A stretch of DNA of 64,000 nucleotides from positions 22,306,661-22,370,660 of the forward strand of contig CM060109.1 of assembly GCA_030522415.1 (NCBI GenBank), in the 5' to 3' direction. Positions 25,037 through 36,344 of this stretch are shown here, in pieces. The DNA is from Channallabes apus. Taxonomy: Eukaryota; Chordata; Actinopteri; Siluriformes; Clariidae. Numbering within the stretch: position 1 is the stretch's first letter; each line of letters starts with the position of its first letter. Position numbers and translations under genes: made by a program. Below the pieces are notes generated by a model, which did no database searches, was not told where the DNA came from, and saw only the letters and a list, made by a program, of their open reading frames with translations.

Positions 25037-26024
25037 AAAAATGAGTAATTGGATGACTTTTTTGATGTAACGAGTAATCTAACGCGTTAGATCCGCCATT
25101 TAAGTACTCAGCTACTTAGTTACTTTTTCGAAGATGTAATCTGTTATTTAGACAATTTAAGTAATCCGTGAACCAGACAGCAGTCATACCCAATCCGTTA
25201 GTGTGTGTGTGAAAGTTGTCCTACAAGCCCCGCCCCCATAATCCGCCCCCCCCCCCCCCCCCCCCTCTGTTATTCCTGCTGTTATACCCCTATCTCACCT
25301 GTGCGGTTTGACTATGCGAGGACCGACGAGCGGAAACATAGAAACCTAATAACAGCGCCAAAACTCTTGGTCAATTATGGTGAACCGTACTTACGGCCAC
25401 CGCGCGAAACCGCGTAGGTGAGATAGTAGTTAACAGATTATGGGCCAAACTTGGCTGAGTGATGATGGTAGAATAATTATAAAGATCTTGACTAAAACAG
25501 CATGCATGAGGAATCACAAAGGAGTTTTCATTTTCTGCAATGGAAAAGTCCTTGAACTAGTTACTTTTATCAGAAGATAACGCTGTAATGTAACTGATTA
25601 CTTTTTAAAAACAGTCATTTTGTAATGTAATTAGTTACTTTAAAAAGCAACGTCCCCCAGCACTGCTCATGACTACATTAATATATGAGAAAGTCTGACT
25701 GTTTAAAAGCAAACTACTGTATGAAGAAATGAGCGGTGGTTTGAGACGTTTACATAAAAAAAAACTGTATACTGTATAGTTGACACATAACACATTTTCC
25801 AATGATGCTGTAGACAGTTTTACTTAATTGTCCGATATCGTAAACTTACTGAAGTAAAGACACTTTATGTCTAATTATTCAGTGGATAAATTCACTGGGA
25901 TACAACAGATTTAAACATAAAATGCAAATGAAACAAAGAAAAACGACTCTGTTGCTCATCCTGAAGATCAGTTTCAATACCCTCAGTAGTGTCTGACTTT
26001 TTATTACACACTTGTTTAATAGTA

Positions 26025-26205
26025 ATGACTCATAATCACAGTCTAGTGTCACCCCAATGAGGATGGGTTTTCTGTTGAACCTGGTTCCTCTCAAGGGTTC
26101 ACCTCTCGCCTATTCATTAAAAATCAAACTCTACATTTGGATTTCTGTAACGCTGCTTCATGACCGTATCTATTATTAAAGGCACTGTAAAAAATTTAAT
26201 TTAAT
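26025..26205 (-). repeat. Teleost interspersed repeat, reverse copy
   Basis: It reads tgtcaccccaatgaggatgg, then ctggttcctctcaagg and a final attaaaggcactgta-like block. This is the opposite strand of the fish repeat seen at 1245 and 18373. Confidence 0.65.
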
Positions 26206-26295
26206 AGAAATAAAAATAAAAATTCATCCATAAAATGTTATCTGCTATAAGTCCTTATTTGCTAATGTGTGGTTGATACAATATTTTGTTTGTTG

Positions 26296-26301
<6 letters not shown>

Positions 26302-26376
<75 letters not shown>
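26302..26376. repeat. (TG)n tract forming the Ig1 exon acceptor
   Basis: About 37 TG units end directly in TAG at the 3' splice site. They occupy the position of the polypyrimidine tract. UG repeats next to acceptors are known binding sites for TDP-43 and CELF proteins in vertebrates. Confidence 0.95.
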
Positions 26377-26378
<2 letters not shown>

Positions 26379-26664
26379 TTGATGGCTGTACGGATTGGTC
26401 AGTGGACTATCTGAAGTACCGGGTGCTGCACGGAGAACCGGTGCGGATCAAGTGCGCTCTGTTTTACGGCTATATCCGGGCGAACTACTCGCAGGCGCAG
26501 AGCTCAGGCCTCAGTCTGATGTGGTACCGCAGCTCAGGGCTCGGACACGGAGACTTCGAGGAGCCCATCTCATTCAATGGCCTGCGCATGAGCAAAGAGG
26601 AGGACGCCATCTGGTTCAGACCTGCCGAACTGCAGGACGCCGGCCTCTACTCCTGCGTGCTGAG
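26379..26664 (+). CDS. il1rapl1a: il1rapl1a exon encoding the first Ig domain
   Basis: This internal exon of 286 nt encodes the N-terminal Ig domain of an IL-1-receptor accessory protein-like receptor. That receptor is a neuronal type I membrane protein whose first Ig domain binds presynaptic PTP-delta in known members. The exon opens with two bases of a split codon, then 94 codons beginning [16 protein letters not shown] and ending GLYSCVL, then AG of a split Arg codon. Visible landmarks are cysteines in DGC, IKC and YSC, the WY of the Ig core, an N-glycosylation sequon (NYS) and the MSKEED stretch. The acceptor AG is at 26377-26378 and the donor GTGAGA starts at 26665. The four residues GLGH before DFEEP are longer than the human proteins as I recall them and match zebrafish il1rapl1a as I recall it. 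Human IL1RAPL1 is closer than IL1RAPL2. Paralogue identity (a, b or 2) is inferred from memory. The acceptor lacks a normal polypyrimidine tract because (TG)n runs into it. Confidence 0.9.
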
Positions 26665-26682
26665 GTGAGACTGAATTATATG

Positions 26683-26798
<116 letters not shown>

Positions 26799-28536
26799 CT
26801 GTATGTGATCACATGGCTTTTGCGCACCATCTCATGCAAAATGCTTATAAGGTTATACTGCTGACTGATCGTTAATGTCTTGCTGAGAGTATACTAAATA
26901 TTGTAAATAAATATTCAAATAAAAAAATTATAAAATATTTATATTTGTGAGGCTTTGTGTGTGTGTGAATCTTCACCATTAAACAGCCAATTGCATTTGC
27001 ATTATTCTTTATGGATATACTCCAGTAAAAAGGTTAGTTTAATGTAATCTAGTGTAATCATAAGCTTATAACTTTAATACCTTATAATCGAATTTGTTGT
27101 TTGTAATGCGTTTAACGAAATCAAAAAATAAAACAGAGCTAGATTTATGCATATTGGCTTACAACAGTGTTGTATATTAGCATGTGTGGAGGTGTGTGTG
27201 CGGATCGGAGGTGCGTGTGTGGGTGTTATTCAGTACGGGAATGACTGAGTGCGGTGAGACAGCAGAGGACAGAGGGAAGCTCAGTCACCCATCAATCACA
27301 CGCTGATGCTCTGGTTCGGCTGGGCAGCTCTGTGGCCTCTCGGTGGCTCGGGTGTCCGTCTGCTTAAGCTTAAATCTGATAATCTGCTCATCATGACCAC
27401 ATTAGCATCACGGAATGTCACTTTCAATCTTGCGGGCTTGTGTGTGCCTGTGCGTGTGTTTGAGTGTTTTCACTATGTGGATAGTCCAACTTTCAAATGA
27501 AAACATCATTTCATGTGCATTTTGCTGTTAATGGGAGCCTATGGTGTGCTGTAGAGGACCGCAAGAATGCCGCATCCACTGCAGAACAATCACAAAAAGA
27601 CTGCTTTCACTGCAAAATACTGTACATAAGAGCAATTACATACATTTGCCTCGCTTATGCAGCCAGGAATATACCGGCATTCAGGTCAGGAAGCAAATCA
27701 GGAGACTGTGAGAAGATTTCACGCTGCAAAATTACAGCTTCAGTACTTTCACTAGTTACTGCTAATTACTGTACGTCCGCCGGCTGGAGGAACATTATTA
27801 ATTCTATAACTTGATTCAGATAATGCACAGATCTATTTAGCTGTTTTTTTTTTTTAATTCAAGCCTAAAGAAGCAGACTTTGAATAACAAACCGGTCTAC
27901 TGTACAGTATGTTTGACTATAATAGTCCCCTTGGATGTCCATAATTGTCCGTATACCTTCACTAGAATCCGTGTCCGCTAGCCCTGTCGTATCAGTGAAT
28001 TGAGCAATATAAACACTTCATCACTTAAACCACTTAAAGCAGCTCTCTTTTTTTTACTTCCATGAGGTGTTCATTTCAATCACCCGGGACGTCTGCAGTC
28101 TGCGTGTTATTTTGACATCTTTTCGGCATATAATCACAAGAAATGGGAAATAATTTGGGCAACAACAAAAGATCCGTCGACGACGTGTTTTGAAAGCGAT
28201 TCTCCAAGTAACGAGTTCTCTATAATTAAAAGTAGGGTTTTTTTTCTTTAAATAAAGAGGATGCAAAACAAAGTGAGACGTGAGAAAGAAGATGGAGAGC
28301 GTAAAGAGCGAGCACAGGATGTATTATATAGTGTGGATGCAGCATTCAGACATTGTGTCCTGTGTGGTGATAGTGTGAGCATTCTGTGGACATACTAATG
28401 AGTGCGAGTGTCATTTCTTTATCAGAATTGTGTCAGAATGTCAGAATACAAATATTCAGCGCCTCAAGCAGTGCAAACTCCACTAGGCAGCAAGCAAACG
28501 AATAAATCCTATAATGTGTCATTTAAGCTTTCATGT

Positions 28537-28539
<3 letters not shown>

Positions 28540-28583
<44 letters not shown>

Positions 28584-28690
28584 GAGAGAGAGAAAGAGGG
28601 AGAATGATAGAGAGCGAGAGAGAGAGAGAAAGGGAGAGAGAGAAAGAGGGAGAATGATAGAGAACGAGAGAGAGAGAGAGAGAGAGAAAG
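28540..28690. repeat. GA-rich minisatellite
   Basis: GA units mixed with an imperfect tandem block (gaaagggagagagagaaaga followed by gggagaatgatagag) present twice, at about 28579 and 28629. Confidence 0.9.
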
Positions 28691-29327
28691 GGGGAGAGAG
28701 GTTTCCTTTAGTTACTGAAATTAAGGGTTGAGATCTAGGTTTAGACCGACTGTAGCGTGTAATAGGGACATTCATAATAATCTCAATGGAAGGTCCTTAC
28801 AAGGAAAATAAGCCAAGAGACAGAGACATAGACACATAGATATATACCTAATTGATCCCCGAGGAAATCGCAGAAAAAGGAAGCGAGCGTTTTTAACGCG
28901 TGTATGGTATTCCCTGTGCTCTGAGCCATGTGTGTGATGAAAGCAGCTTATTTGCCCAATAAAAGCTAATAAACTGAAAGTCACAACTGAGATCATTAGT
29001 ATGATCCTTAGCATGGGGTAACTAGCTTCGCCTCATTGCTAGCCATGCTAGCAACAACAATTAACATTTCTTTATCTAAGCACTGGTGTGGATTTCCCCC
29101 TCCCTCAGCGAGGTCAGGTTTAATCGTCTGAACTCAGCTATGAACAAAAGTCTTTTACAGGCCGGGTTCAATTATTTAACAGCCGAGCGGAGTTTAAACG
29201 GCAGATTCGAGCCAGTTATCGCGCTGACTTAAGCATGTTTCATGTATTCATGCAGTGGGAATCCTCATACAGTATGTGGAGCTGTGTGTGGTTGAGTGTG
29301 AAGTGTGTTTCTCTCTGGCTCTAACAG

Positions 29328-29514
29328 GAACTCGACGTTCTGCATGAAGGTGTCCATGACTCTGATGGTGGCCGATAATGACACAGCGGTCTGTTATAAC
29401 TCCAAACTGCGCTACACCGAGAAAGCAGAGCTGGGCAAGAGCAAGGACATTTCCTGCCCTGATATCCAGGACTTCGTCCAGCCTGGCCAGGAGCCACAGA
29501 TAACGTGGTACAAG
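29328..29514 (+). CDS. il1rapl1a: il1rapl1a exon joining Ig1 and Ig2
   Basis: This exon of 187 nt follows a 2,663-bp intron. Its first base G completes the Arg codon AG|G of the previous exon, and 62 codons follow, beginning [19 protein letters not shown] and ending EPQITWYK. It closes the first Ig domain and starts the second. Visible landmarks are cysteines in TFC, AVC and ISC, sequons NST and NDT, and the tryptophan of the Ig2 core. The acceptor is ctaacag at 29321-29327 and the donor GTAGAG starts at 29515, giving a phase-0 end. The family normally continues with an EC dipeptide, and the next exon begins with exactly that. Assignment to il1rapl1a rests on remembered family sequences. Confidence 0.9.
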
Positions 29515-29653
29515 GTAGAGTGTTGAGTGTGTTTGCCTTCTAGCTGTCATTGTTCCTTTTATGCTTGATGGATTTACTGTGTTTCTTTCTCTCTCCCCCC
29601 TCTCTCTTTCCCCCCCTCTCTCTTTCTTTTTTTTTTTCCTTTTGGGTGAGCAG

Positions 29654-29807
29654 GAATGCAGTGAGTGGCAGTGGAGGCCAAGTATACTGCAGTCTGGAGA
29701 CACTCTCTCCATCCAGGAAGTGACAGAGGATGACATCGGGAACTACACCTGCGAGGTGCCCTTCGCGGGCTTCCTCGTGCGCCGAACGACGTACCTGAGT
29801 GTGACAG
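29654..29807 (+). CDS. il1rapl1a: il1rapl1a exon completing the second Ig domain
   Basis: This exon of 154 nt encodes 51 codons from ECSEWQWRPSILQSG to RRTTYLSVT, plus one base G of a split Ala codon. It carries the second half of Ig2, with the DDIGNYTCE motif (Ig strand-F cysteine and an N-glycosylation sequon) and the conserved VRRTT strand. The intron before it is only 139 bp and has a strong CT-rich tract ending in gagcag. The donor is GTAATA from 29808. The next intron is 12,578 bp. The phase matches the next exon, where G|CT gives Ala. Confidence 0.9.
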
Positions 29808-30229
29808 GTAATATTAAAACCTGTGCGAACTCCCGAGCACTGCTGCAAATTTACAAAATGTGTCTGAGGCTTATGACTTGATACGTTTTCTCACACACAT
29901 GACATAACAGGATGGATGTAACAAGATAGTTAGCACTCGCCGAGGTGGCTGCAATGAGATAAAGGGTAGAACGGGATAGAACAGATTAATGTATGTATTT
30001 TAATACACCATGCTTCTCCCCTCTTGAGGCTGTTTAATAAAGAGATTTCAGGGTGCTGTGTCTTCATAATGTTAACTGCGGTGATAAAGCACTTCATTAT
30101 AGAGCTGTGACAGCGCAGCAGACCCACTTTACTGCACTGGCATGCTCACACACTTAACTTCCATTATTTCTGTGACCTTCCAGCTGCTCATGCGCGCACA
30201 CGTGAGCTCACTTTTCCCGCAGACGCATG

Positions 30230-30660
30230 CGCATGCTTAGCCTGATCTCTGTCATCCGTTAAATCTAAATCCATGCCGGTAAGAACCGCACAATTAATTG
30301 GCTATTAAATGGTCGGGTGCAATTAGCTAATCGTGAAAGGCATTGGCCAGTGCGTGGCGTGTGTAGTGTGTTCACCGCATCAGGATTAATCACGGCAGCA
30401 TTACTCGGCAAATGATCTATGGAACAAACCACAGCCACTATTGATGAGCGTGCTGGGAGTCCAGTGACCAGCGGCAGATGTTCCTGTTGAGCGTTCTGAT
30501 AAATCACGAGCATCGCATCGGCATGGCCCGTATTAGTCTTCGCCTGAGCAGTGTACTCAAACGCGCGTAATCTGTTCCCTGCAATCACACCAGCCAAGGA
30601 AATCACACATCTGAGCTTAGCTGAGCAGTCACTTACAGGCTTAATCATCACTGATATCAT
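30230..30660. other. Repeat-free intronic block, possible conserved element
   Basis: The block has no simple repeat and a balanced composition, with clusters of homeodomain-like ATTA motifs (caattaattggctattaaa, caattagctaatcg, aggattaatc). It also leaves an antisense frame of 202 codons open (30265-30873). I have no alignment, so conservation is a guess. Confidence 0.3.
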
Positions 30661-30950
30661 TGCATAGAAACAGGAAGTAATAGCCTGTGTAAAGGTTAAA
30701 ATGTCTTGTTTCTGAAAACACTCTTCAGTTCCTTTACATCGCATCATTTTACAGGCATGTCCCAGGCGCTTTAAAGTCCACGCTTTTAACCTTAATAATA
30801 TCAATAAGAAATTCTGCACATGTTCTGGTCTATTAAGGCACACTAGAAAGTATAAACATAGAAAGAAAGACATTTGTCAATCAGCAATGGATTTAATTAT
30901 CACTGACTGTAATAATATGCGAGTTACAAAATATATAAAGATTACAACTA

Positions 30951-31384
30951 CAATGATCAACCATGAAACACTACCACTAACACTACCGCCAGGTGAACTT
31001 CACAACATAGATCACCAAGTGTAAACCAACAAGCTGGTGACAGGATCATGATCACCCAAAGCTCAAGTCCAAAGGCCAGCCCGTATGGCAGAAATAAATG
31101 AAAAAAGTAAATGCTGGCCATAATAGAAAGGGAGCAGAACAGCCAGTGCACCACTTCTGACCTGTCCTCGAAATTTCCCAGATCACAATCTGATCAAGCA
31201 CCCATGGGCTGCGTTGGACAAACAAGTCTGATCCATACAGGCCCCATCCAGAAACCCAAAGGATTTGCTGTTAACATCCTGGTGCCAGACACCACAACAT
31301 ACTGTAGATTCAGAGCTGATGCAGAGCCACGCCCAGAGAGTCCAGAGCTCAACGGCTGAACCATGATGTTATGTCTGATCAGTA
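30951..31384 (+). mobile_element. Tc1-derived internal-deletion element (family B)
   Basis: The left end aatgatcaaccatgaaac and right end (catgatgttatgtctgatca) are diverged inverted repeats. Inside are aagctggtgacaggatcatg, the block aaatgctggccataatag and cccagatcacaatctgatc, cggacaaacaagtc-like and tggtgccagacacca. These are pieces of a Tc1-type transposase gene, with most of the DDE region deleted. Confidence 0.82.
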
Positions 31385-32129
31385 TATATGTGAAATAACT
31401 CACGTTTATAAACGAAAGACCAAAACACATAGAAAAACCCTTTTTTAAAATTAATTAGTTTTTTTTTACATGCAGACCAGCCCTTAGTGTACTGTTGTAA
31501 TAGAGTCATGTCAACCTCGACTTCAGTATCTCTGTCTATTTCCCAATGTGCAGCTGCAACTACTGTAGAAATGCTCAAGTTCACAAGCTCAAGTTCGAAT
31601 GATTACTGATTACAGTAATTACCTGGACTCAATCATCACCCCGCTAACACACTGTGAAACATCATGACACTTTGGGAAACATTTATTCAGTTCTGTTCAT
31701 CCGTCTGACATCCCACGCCTTTATTTCAGATTTGCTCATCCGGCTTTTCTCTCCCGGTTCCTGATCATGGGCTCATTATCTGAACACCTGTTTGTACATC
31801 AGCCGACCCTTGGCCTGGTTCTGGATTCTCTTTTTAATGTTGTGGATTGATTTGTTTGTGCTTGCCAGTCGTTATTTTTACTAAAAGCGTTCACCGCGAG
31901 TGTCATCTCCTCTGATTCCTGATACAGTATATAAATAGAAGACAATATATGAGTGATAAAGTACATTGTTTTGACACAGAGGATTATCATGTGGTCCAAC
32001 TTAAACAACCATTGTAAATGATGATGATTTGCCAGTGTGGGGAAACCCTTTTTTAATTATTATTATAATTAATTCAATTGTTATTTAATCTTTTAATGTA
32101 ATTAAAATAGTTTTTTTTGTTTTAGGTAA

Positions 32130-32430
32130 TGTACAATAGGGTCCAGGTTTGATTCCCGTCCAGGCTCGATTCCCATCTCTGTGTGCATGGAGTTTGCATG
32201 TTCTCTTCGTGCTTGGTGGGTTTCCTCCAGGTTCTCCGGTTTCCTCTCACAGTCCAAAGACCTGCAGATCAGGCTAACTGGCGTTCCCAAACTGCCCGTA
32301 GTGTGTGAATAAGTGTGTGAGTGAGTGTATGTGCGTGTGCCCTGTCCCGGGTATACCTGTATCCTGCCTCTTGCCCTAAGTCTCCTGGGATTGAATGATG
32401 AATACAGCATATAGACAGTGAGTGAGTGGG
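32130..32430 (+). mobile_element. tRNA-derived SINE (family 1)
   Basis: It begins near the B-box (ccaggtttgattcccgtcc), followed by ggagtttgcatgttctcttc, cacagtccaaagacctgcag, a GTGAGTGAG stretch and a gtgagtgagtggg tail. The A-box end is missing. Confidence 0.82.
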
Positions 32431-32511
32431 TGTTTTTTGTTTTGTGATTTATTTTCTACATCCCAGAACAATACTGGATATTTCAATATTATAAATGAAC
32501 ACAAATGGCGC

Positions 32512-32940
32512 TAGGTAATTTTGGAAACTTTTTCCTCTTGTCAAAGCAGAGACCAGGAGACGTTGGGATACCTTTCAAGCAGAAGTTACTCTTTATTGAG
32601 AACTCGCCGAGCGTCGCTGTAGTCATCCAAGTCTGACTAAAAAAAGAGGGAGGGATACAAAGAGGTGAAGAGAATCTAAACAAAGCATAGTGTAGTACAG
32701 GAGTCAGCCTGGTAACGGAAGTTCCCCAGCAGTGGCTTTCAAATGTATAGGAGCTAATCTAATCACCCAGACCTTCACATTATGATAGAGACAAAGGCCC
32801 AACCTGGCCTTGAAATTAGCATTCACATTGACTTTGGGACTCTACCCAGTGGTCAGGAAGTACATAAAGACAAAAGGTTAATGTCTCAGACACCTGGGCT
32901 ACCAGACTTGATCTTCTTAGAATGTCACCATCTTTACTTC
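32512..32940 (-). repeat. Possible solo LTR
   Basis: On the minus strand the sequence contains caataaagagtaacttctgc, a typical polyadenylation-signal/R-U5 arrangement, followed by a pyrimidine-rich segment (gtctcctggtctctgc). The opposite end starts tgacattctaag. No coding region flanks it, so a solo LTR is a reasonable reading. I could not find a matching target duplication. Confidence 0.4.
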
Positions 32941-33242
32941 AAAATGTAAAACTCAATGTACTGTACTGTACATAACTCTTTAATTTTATATACAGTACTA
33001 TTACGTTGGAAGCTAGATTTAACATTTTATAAATTTGTAATCCTACAGTAATTAATGGTGTTTTTAGACACAGGCGTCAGCTGTTCTGGAATAGTTCTTA
33101 CAAGAACAGTATTGTCAAGTGCATTTGCAAAACCTACTGTATCAAACACCATGATTAAAGAGATTATTGCATATTTTTGATGCTTTCGTCATTGTTTTAC
33201 CAATGTAGAAAGAAAGAAATTAACTTAGAAGGTATCCAAACA

Positions 33243-33460
33243 GTGGTGGCTCAAAAGGTTAAGGCTCTGGGTTACCGAACGGAAGGTCAGTGATTCGAGC
33301 CCCAGCACTACCAAGCTGCCACTGTGGAGCTCTTGAGCAAGGTGCTTAACCATGTCTGCTCCAGGGGTGCTGTGTCCAACCTAACCCTGCGCTCTGACCT
33401 CCTCGTGCTGTGATATGCAAAGAAAGAATTGTACTGTGACGTAAGATTTTAGAAATAAAA
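33243..33460 (+). mobile_element. tRNA-derived SINE (family 3)
   Basis: The A-box region gtggctcaaaaggttaagg and B-box gtgattcgagcccc are followed by agcactaccaagctgccac and cttgagcaaggtgcttaacc, then ctgcgctctgac and atatgcaaagaaagaatt. This is a full-length head and body. A relative is at 55148-55335. Confidence 0.85.
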
Positions 33461-33489
33461 GCTTAACATAAGTAACGTATTTATACTAC

Positions 33490-33510
33490 TTTAAATTCAT
33501 TCATCTTCTA
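33490..33510 (-). mobile_element. SINE tail cut off by the LINE
   Basis: The sequence attcattcatcttcta equals the tail of a minus-strand family 1 SINE whose body resumes at 35231, beyond the inserted LINE. Confidence 0.75.
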
Positions 33511-35230
33511 TTCATCATTAACCATTCAATCGCGTCCGATTCTTGGCTATTCTATGGGCCATGTCTCGCCATGTCTTCCTTTCCCTGACCAATTCCTTCA
33601 GTTCACTGATATTCTTGCCCGTGTCCTTCATGATTGTGTCCAGCCACCGGGTTTTTGGTGTTCCCTTTGGTCTACTTCCACTCACCATCCCCAGCATCAC
33701 ATCCTTCTCCAGTGAATTGGCTCTCATGACCAAAATACGTCAGTTTCTGCCTGGTGATCTTGCCTTCCAGGGAAAAATCGGGATTGATACGTTCCAAGAC
33801 TGACTTGTTGGTTTCTCTCGCTGTCCAGGGGATCCTCAGGAGCCTTCTCCAGCACCACATCTCGAATGCATCAATTCTTCTCCTGTCTGCCTTTGTTAGG
33901 GTCCAAGTCTCACACCCATAAGTCGCAATGGGGAACACAATGGCAGTGACCAGTCTGCGCTTGGTAGTGATTGAAGTGTCCTTGCACTTCCAAATTGGGT
34001 TCATGCTAACCATTGCTGTGCGGCCCAGGGCGATTCTGCGCTTTATTTCAGGACCTCCATCACCACTTTGGTTGATCATGGAGCCCAGGAAGACGAAACT
34101 GTCGACCACCTCGACTTCCTCGTTGTTGATCTTTATATGGACTTCCTTAGCAGCTGTGGTCATGATTTTCGTTTTCTTGATATTCAAATGAAGTCCCATC
34201 TTCTCACTTTCACTTTTAAGCTTCATGATCATTGTCCTCAGGTCTTTCTCACTTTCCGCCAGCAAGGTCGTGTCATCGGCATACCTGAGGTTGCTTATTG
34301 TCCGGCCTCCAATTTTCACCCCCACTTCAAATTCGTCCAGGTCTAATTTCCGCATGATCACTTCAGCGTATAGATTGAAGAGAAATGGGGAGAGGATGCA
34401 GCCCTGTCTGGTGACTTTCTTGATTTTGAACCAGCCTGTATCCCCATATCTGGTTCTGACAGTAGCTTCCTGATCCTGGTAGAGTGACCTGATCAGTCTG
34501 ATCAGGTGTTCCGTCACTCCCAGTTCCCGCAGGGCGACCCAAAGCTTGTCATGTTCCACACAATCGAATGCCTTTGTGTAATCAATGAAGCACATGTAAA
34601 GCTCCTTTTTGTATTCTCTGGCTTTCTCCATGATCCACCTAAGATTCGCAATATGATCACGGGTGCCTCTGCCCCGTCTAAAACCGGCTTGGACGTCTGG
34701 TAATTCGCGATCAATAACACTGCCCAGGCGCTTCTGGATGACCTTCAGTAGAATCTTACTGACGTGTGGTATGAGGGCGATTGTGCGGTAGTTGGCGCTG
34801 TCTCTTGTGTCTCCCTTTTTCAGTATGGGGATGAAAACTGACCGCTTCCAGTCAGTCGGCCATGTGTAGGATCTCCATATCTGCTGGCAAAGAGCCATCA
34901 AGGCAGCTCTTGGAATTGGTCTGAGCAGCTCGGCTGGAATCCCGTCGATGCCAGGCGCCTTGTTACTTGGTAGCTGTTGCATCGCTCACTCTACTTCGCT
35001 CTCTAGAAGGTCTGGCTCCTGATGCCCCTGGTCAGTCTGATCTTTGTTCCCTTGGTCATCAACGGAGGTGTAAAGGTCTTCAGTGTATTCTTTCCACCTC
35101 TCCTTGATGTCTTGCTGGTCAGTCAGTTTGTTTCCATTGCGGTCTTTGATGGTTGATTGACGAGCTGAGAACGATCTCTTCACTTGCTTCACTGTGGCGA
35201 AAAGCTCTCGAGTTCGGCCATTCCTGAAAG
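33511..35230 (-). mobile_element. RTE/BovB-like LINE, 5'-truncated, inserted in a SINE
   Basis: This is a minus-strand non-LTR retrotransposon fragment that keeps most of the reverse transcriptase and the C-terminal part of the ORF but lacks the endonuclease. A 6-bp repeat CTTCTA flanks it (33505-33510 and 35231-35236). Outside that repeat, the left side ends with a SINE tail (cattcatcttcta) and the right side continues the same SINE (taccactt, with an extra 5 bp). The LINE therefore landed in the SINE tail. It is antisense to the host gene. Confidence 0.88.
33672..34982 (-). pseudogene. RTE-type reverse transcriptase, broken
   Basis: This 436-residue open stretch contains the reverse transcriptase core. 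Visible motifs are NKAPGIDGIPAELL, RGRGTRDHIANLRW, the FIDYTKAFD catalytic block, RQGCILSPFLFNLYAE, and the LRYADDTTLL catalytic YADD box. They are followed by the thumb region and the YGCETWTL and RRIDAFEMWCWRRLLRIPWT motifs typical of the RTE/BovB clade. An in-frame TGA just upstream (34986-34988) separates it from 67 further upstream residues of the same frame (to 35192). A frameshift near 33730 moves the last part into another frame (33518-33733, ending AKNRTRLNG). The copy is therefore dead. Confidence 0.92.
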
Positions 35231-35547
35231 CTTCTATACTGTACCACTTATCTGGGGTACAGGGTCAGGGGGGCTGGAGCCTATCCCAGGAGACTCAGGC
35301 ACGAGACAGGGTACACATTGGACATGGTTCTAATCCATTGCTGGACACACAAGACACACAGACACACTGCAGGCAATTTGGAAACACCAGTTAGCCTAAC
35401 CTGCATGTCTTTGGACTGTGGTACGAAAGCGGAGAACCTGAAGGAAATCCACCAAGCACAGGGGAGAACATGTGGACCCCACACACACAGACCCTGGAGG
35501 TGTGAGGCCACAGTGCTAACCACAATGCCATTGTGCCACCATACTTT
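35231..35547 (-). mobile_element. tRNA-derived SINE (family 1) split by the LINE
   Basis: This minus-strand copy runs from the tail (ttctata, then a TACTGTA heptamer, then ccacttatc), through gagcctatcccaggagact, cagttagcctaacctgcatg and catgtctttggactgtgg, to the head (ggaggtgtgaggccacagtg and ctaaccacaatgcc). Relative to the copy at 48985 it has an extra 5 bp at 35237-35243. Confidence 0.88.
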
Positions 35548-35632
35548 AAATTTTACAAATATGAACAAAGATATGTTTAAAAAATGTATTTGGTAGTCTT
35601 TGGAAACTGTAGGGAATTGTACTGTATAGGAT

Positions 35633-35795
35633 GATTAGCATTTCCAAATTGCCCGGAGTGTATAAAAGTGTTTGTGTGTGTGTATGTGTGCATTTGTGGC
35701 CTGTGATGAGTTGGCACCCCATCCAGGGTGTCCCCCAGGATAGGTTGGCATAAGCTCCATTCCCCCTACAACCCTACAAAGTATAAGCAGTGCTT
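35633..35795 (+). mobile_element. tRNA-derived SINE (family 1), partial
   Basis: Only the second half is present: gattagcatttccaaattgcc, a GT run, gatgagttggcaccccatcc, agggtgtc and taggttggcataagctcc. Confidence 0.75.
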
Positions 35796-36344
35796 AATTA
35801 ATTATTCTTTTTGGCCAAAAACTGAATCTGGGGAGAAGCTGAAAAATAATTTTCAATTATTTCTATAATAAAAATGTGCACAGTTTTCACATTCTTTATA
35901 AAGACCCCACTAACCTTGAGAGAAAGATGATTTTCCAAGAGGAATGGGGCAAAGATTTTAACCAGAAGGCTTCACAGAACATACTTTTCACAGCAGATGT
36001 CTCAAAGTTGTAATTGCCAAAAACAACTCTGAACAAACTTTGGTAACTGGTAATAGACATTTTCCCCCCATCAGTTTAATTATCCTTTTTTATTTTGTCT
36101 ATGAATATGTATTTTTATTCATAAGTACAAAGACAAAAGACATAATTTGTGTAATGTTGAAGTAGAGTTATTTTTGGAAGAAAAAAAACTCTCAAGTTTC
36201 TCAATACTTCATTACCTTTACTGTAGTAACTACGAAGATACTAAGAGAAAATTAGTTTGTCATTATAAGATGCAGATCCAGAGAGGTTAAATGGTTAAAT
36301 AGGCATTTTTGGGGAGGATTTTCCCCCTAATTTAGTTGTACAGT

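Noticed and set aside
33928..34703. Several plus-strand frames of 80-90 codons
   Set aside because: They are antisense shadows of the minus-strand LINE reverse transcriptase.
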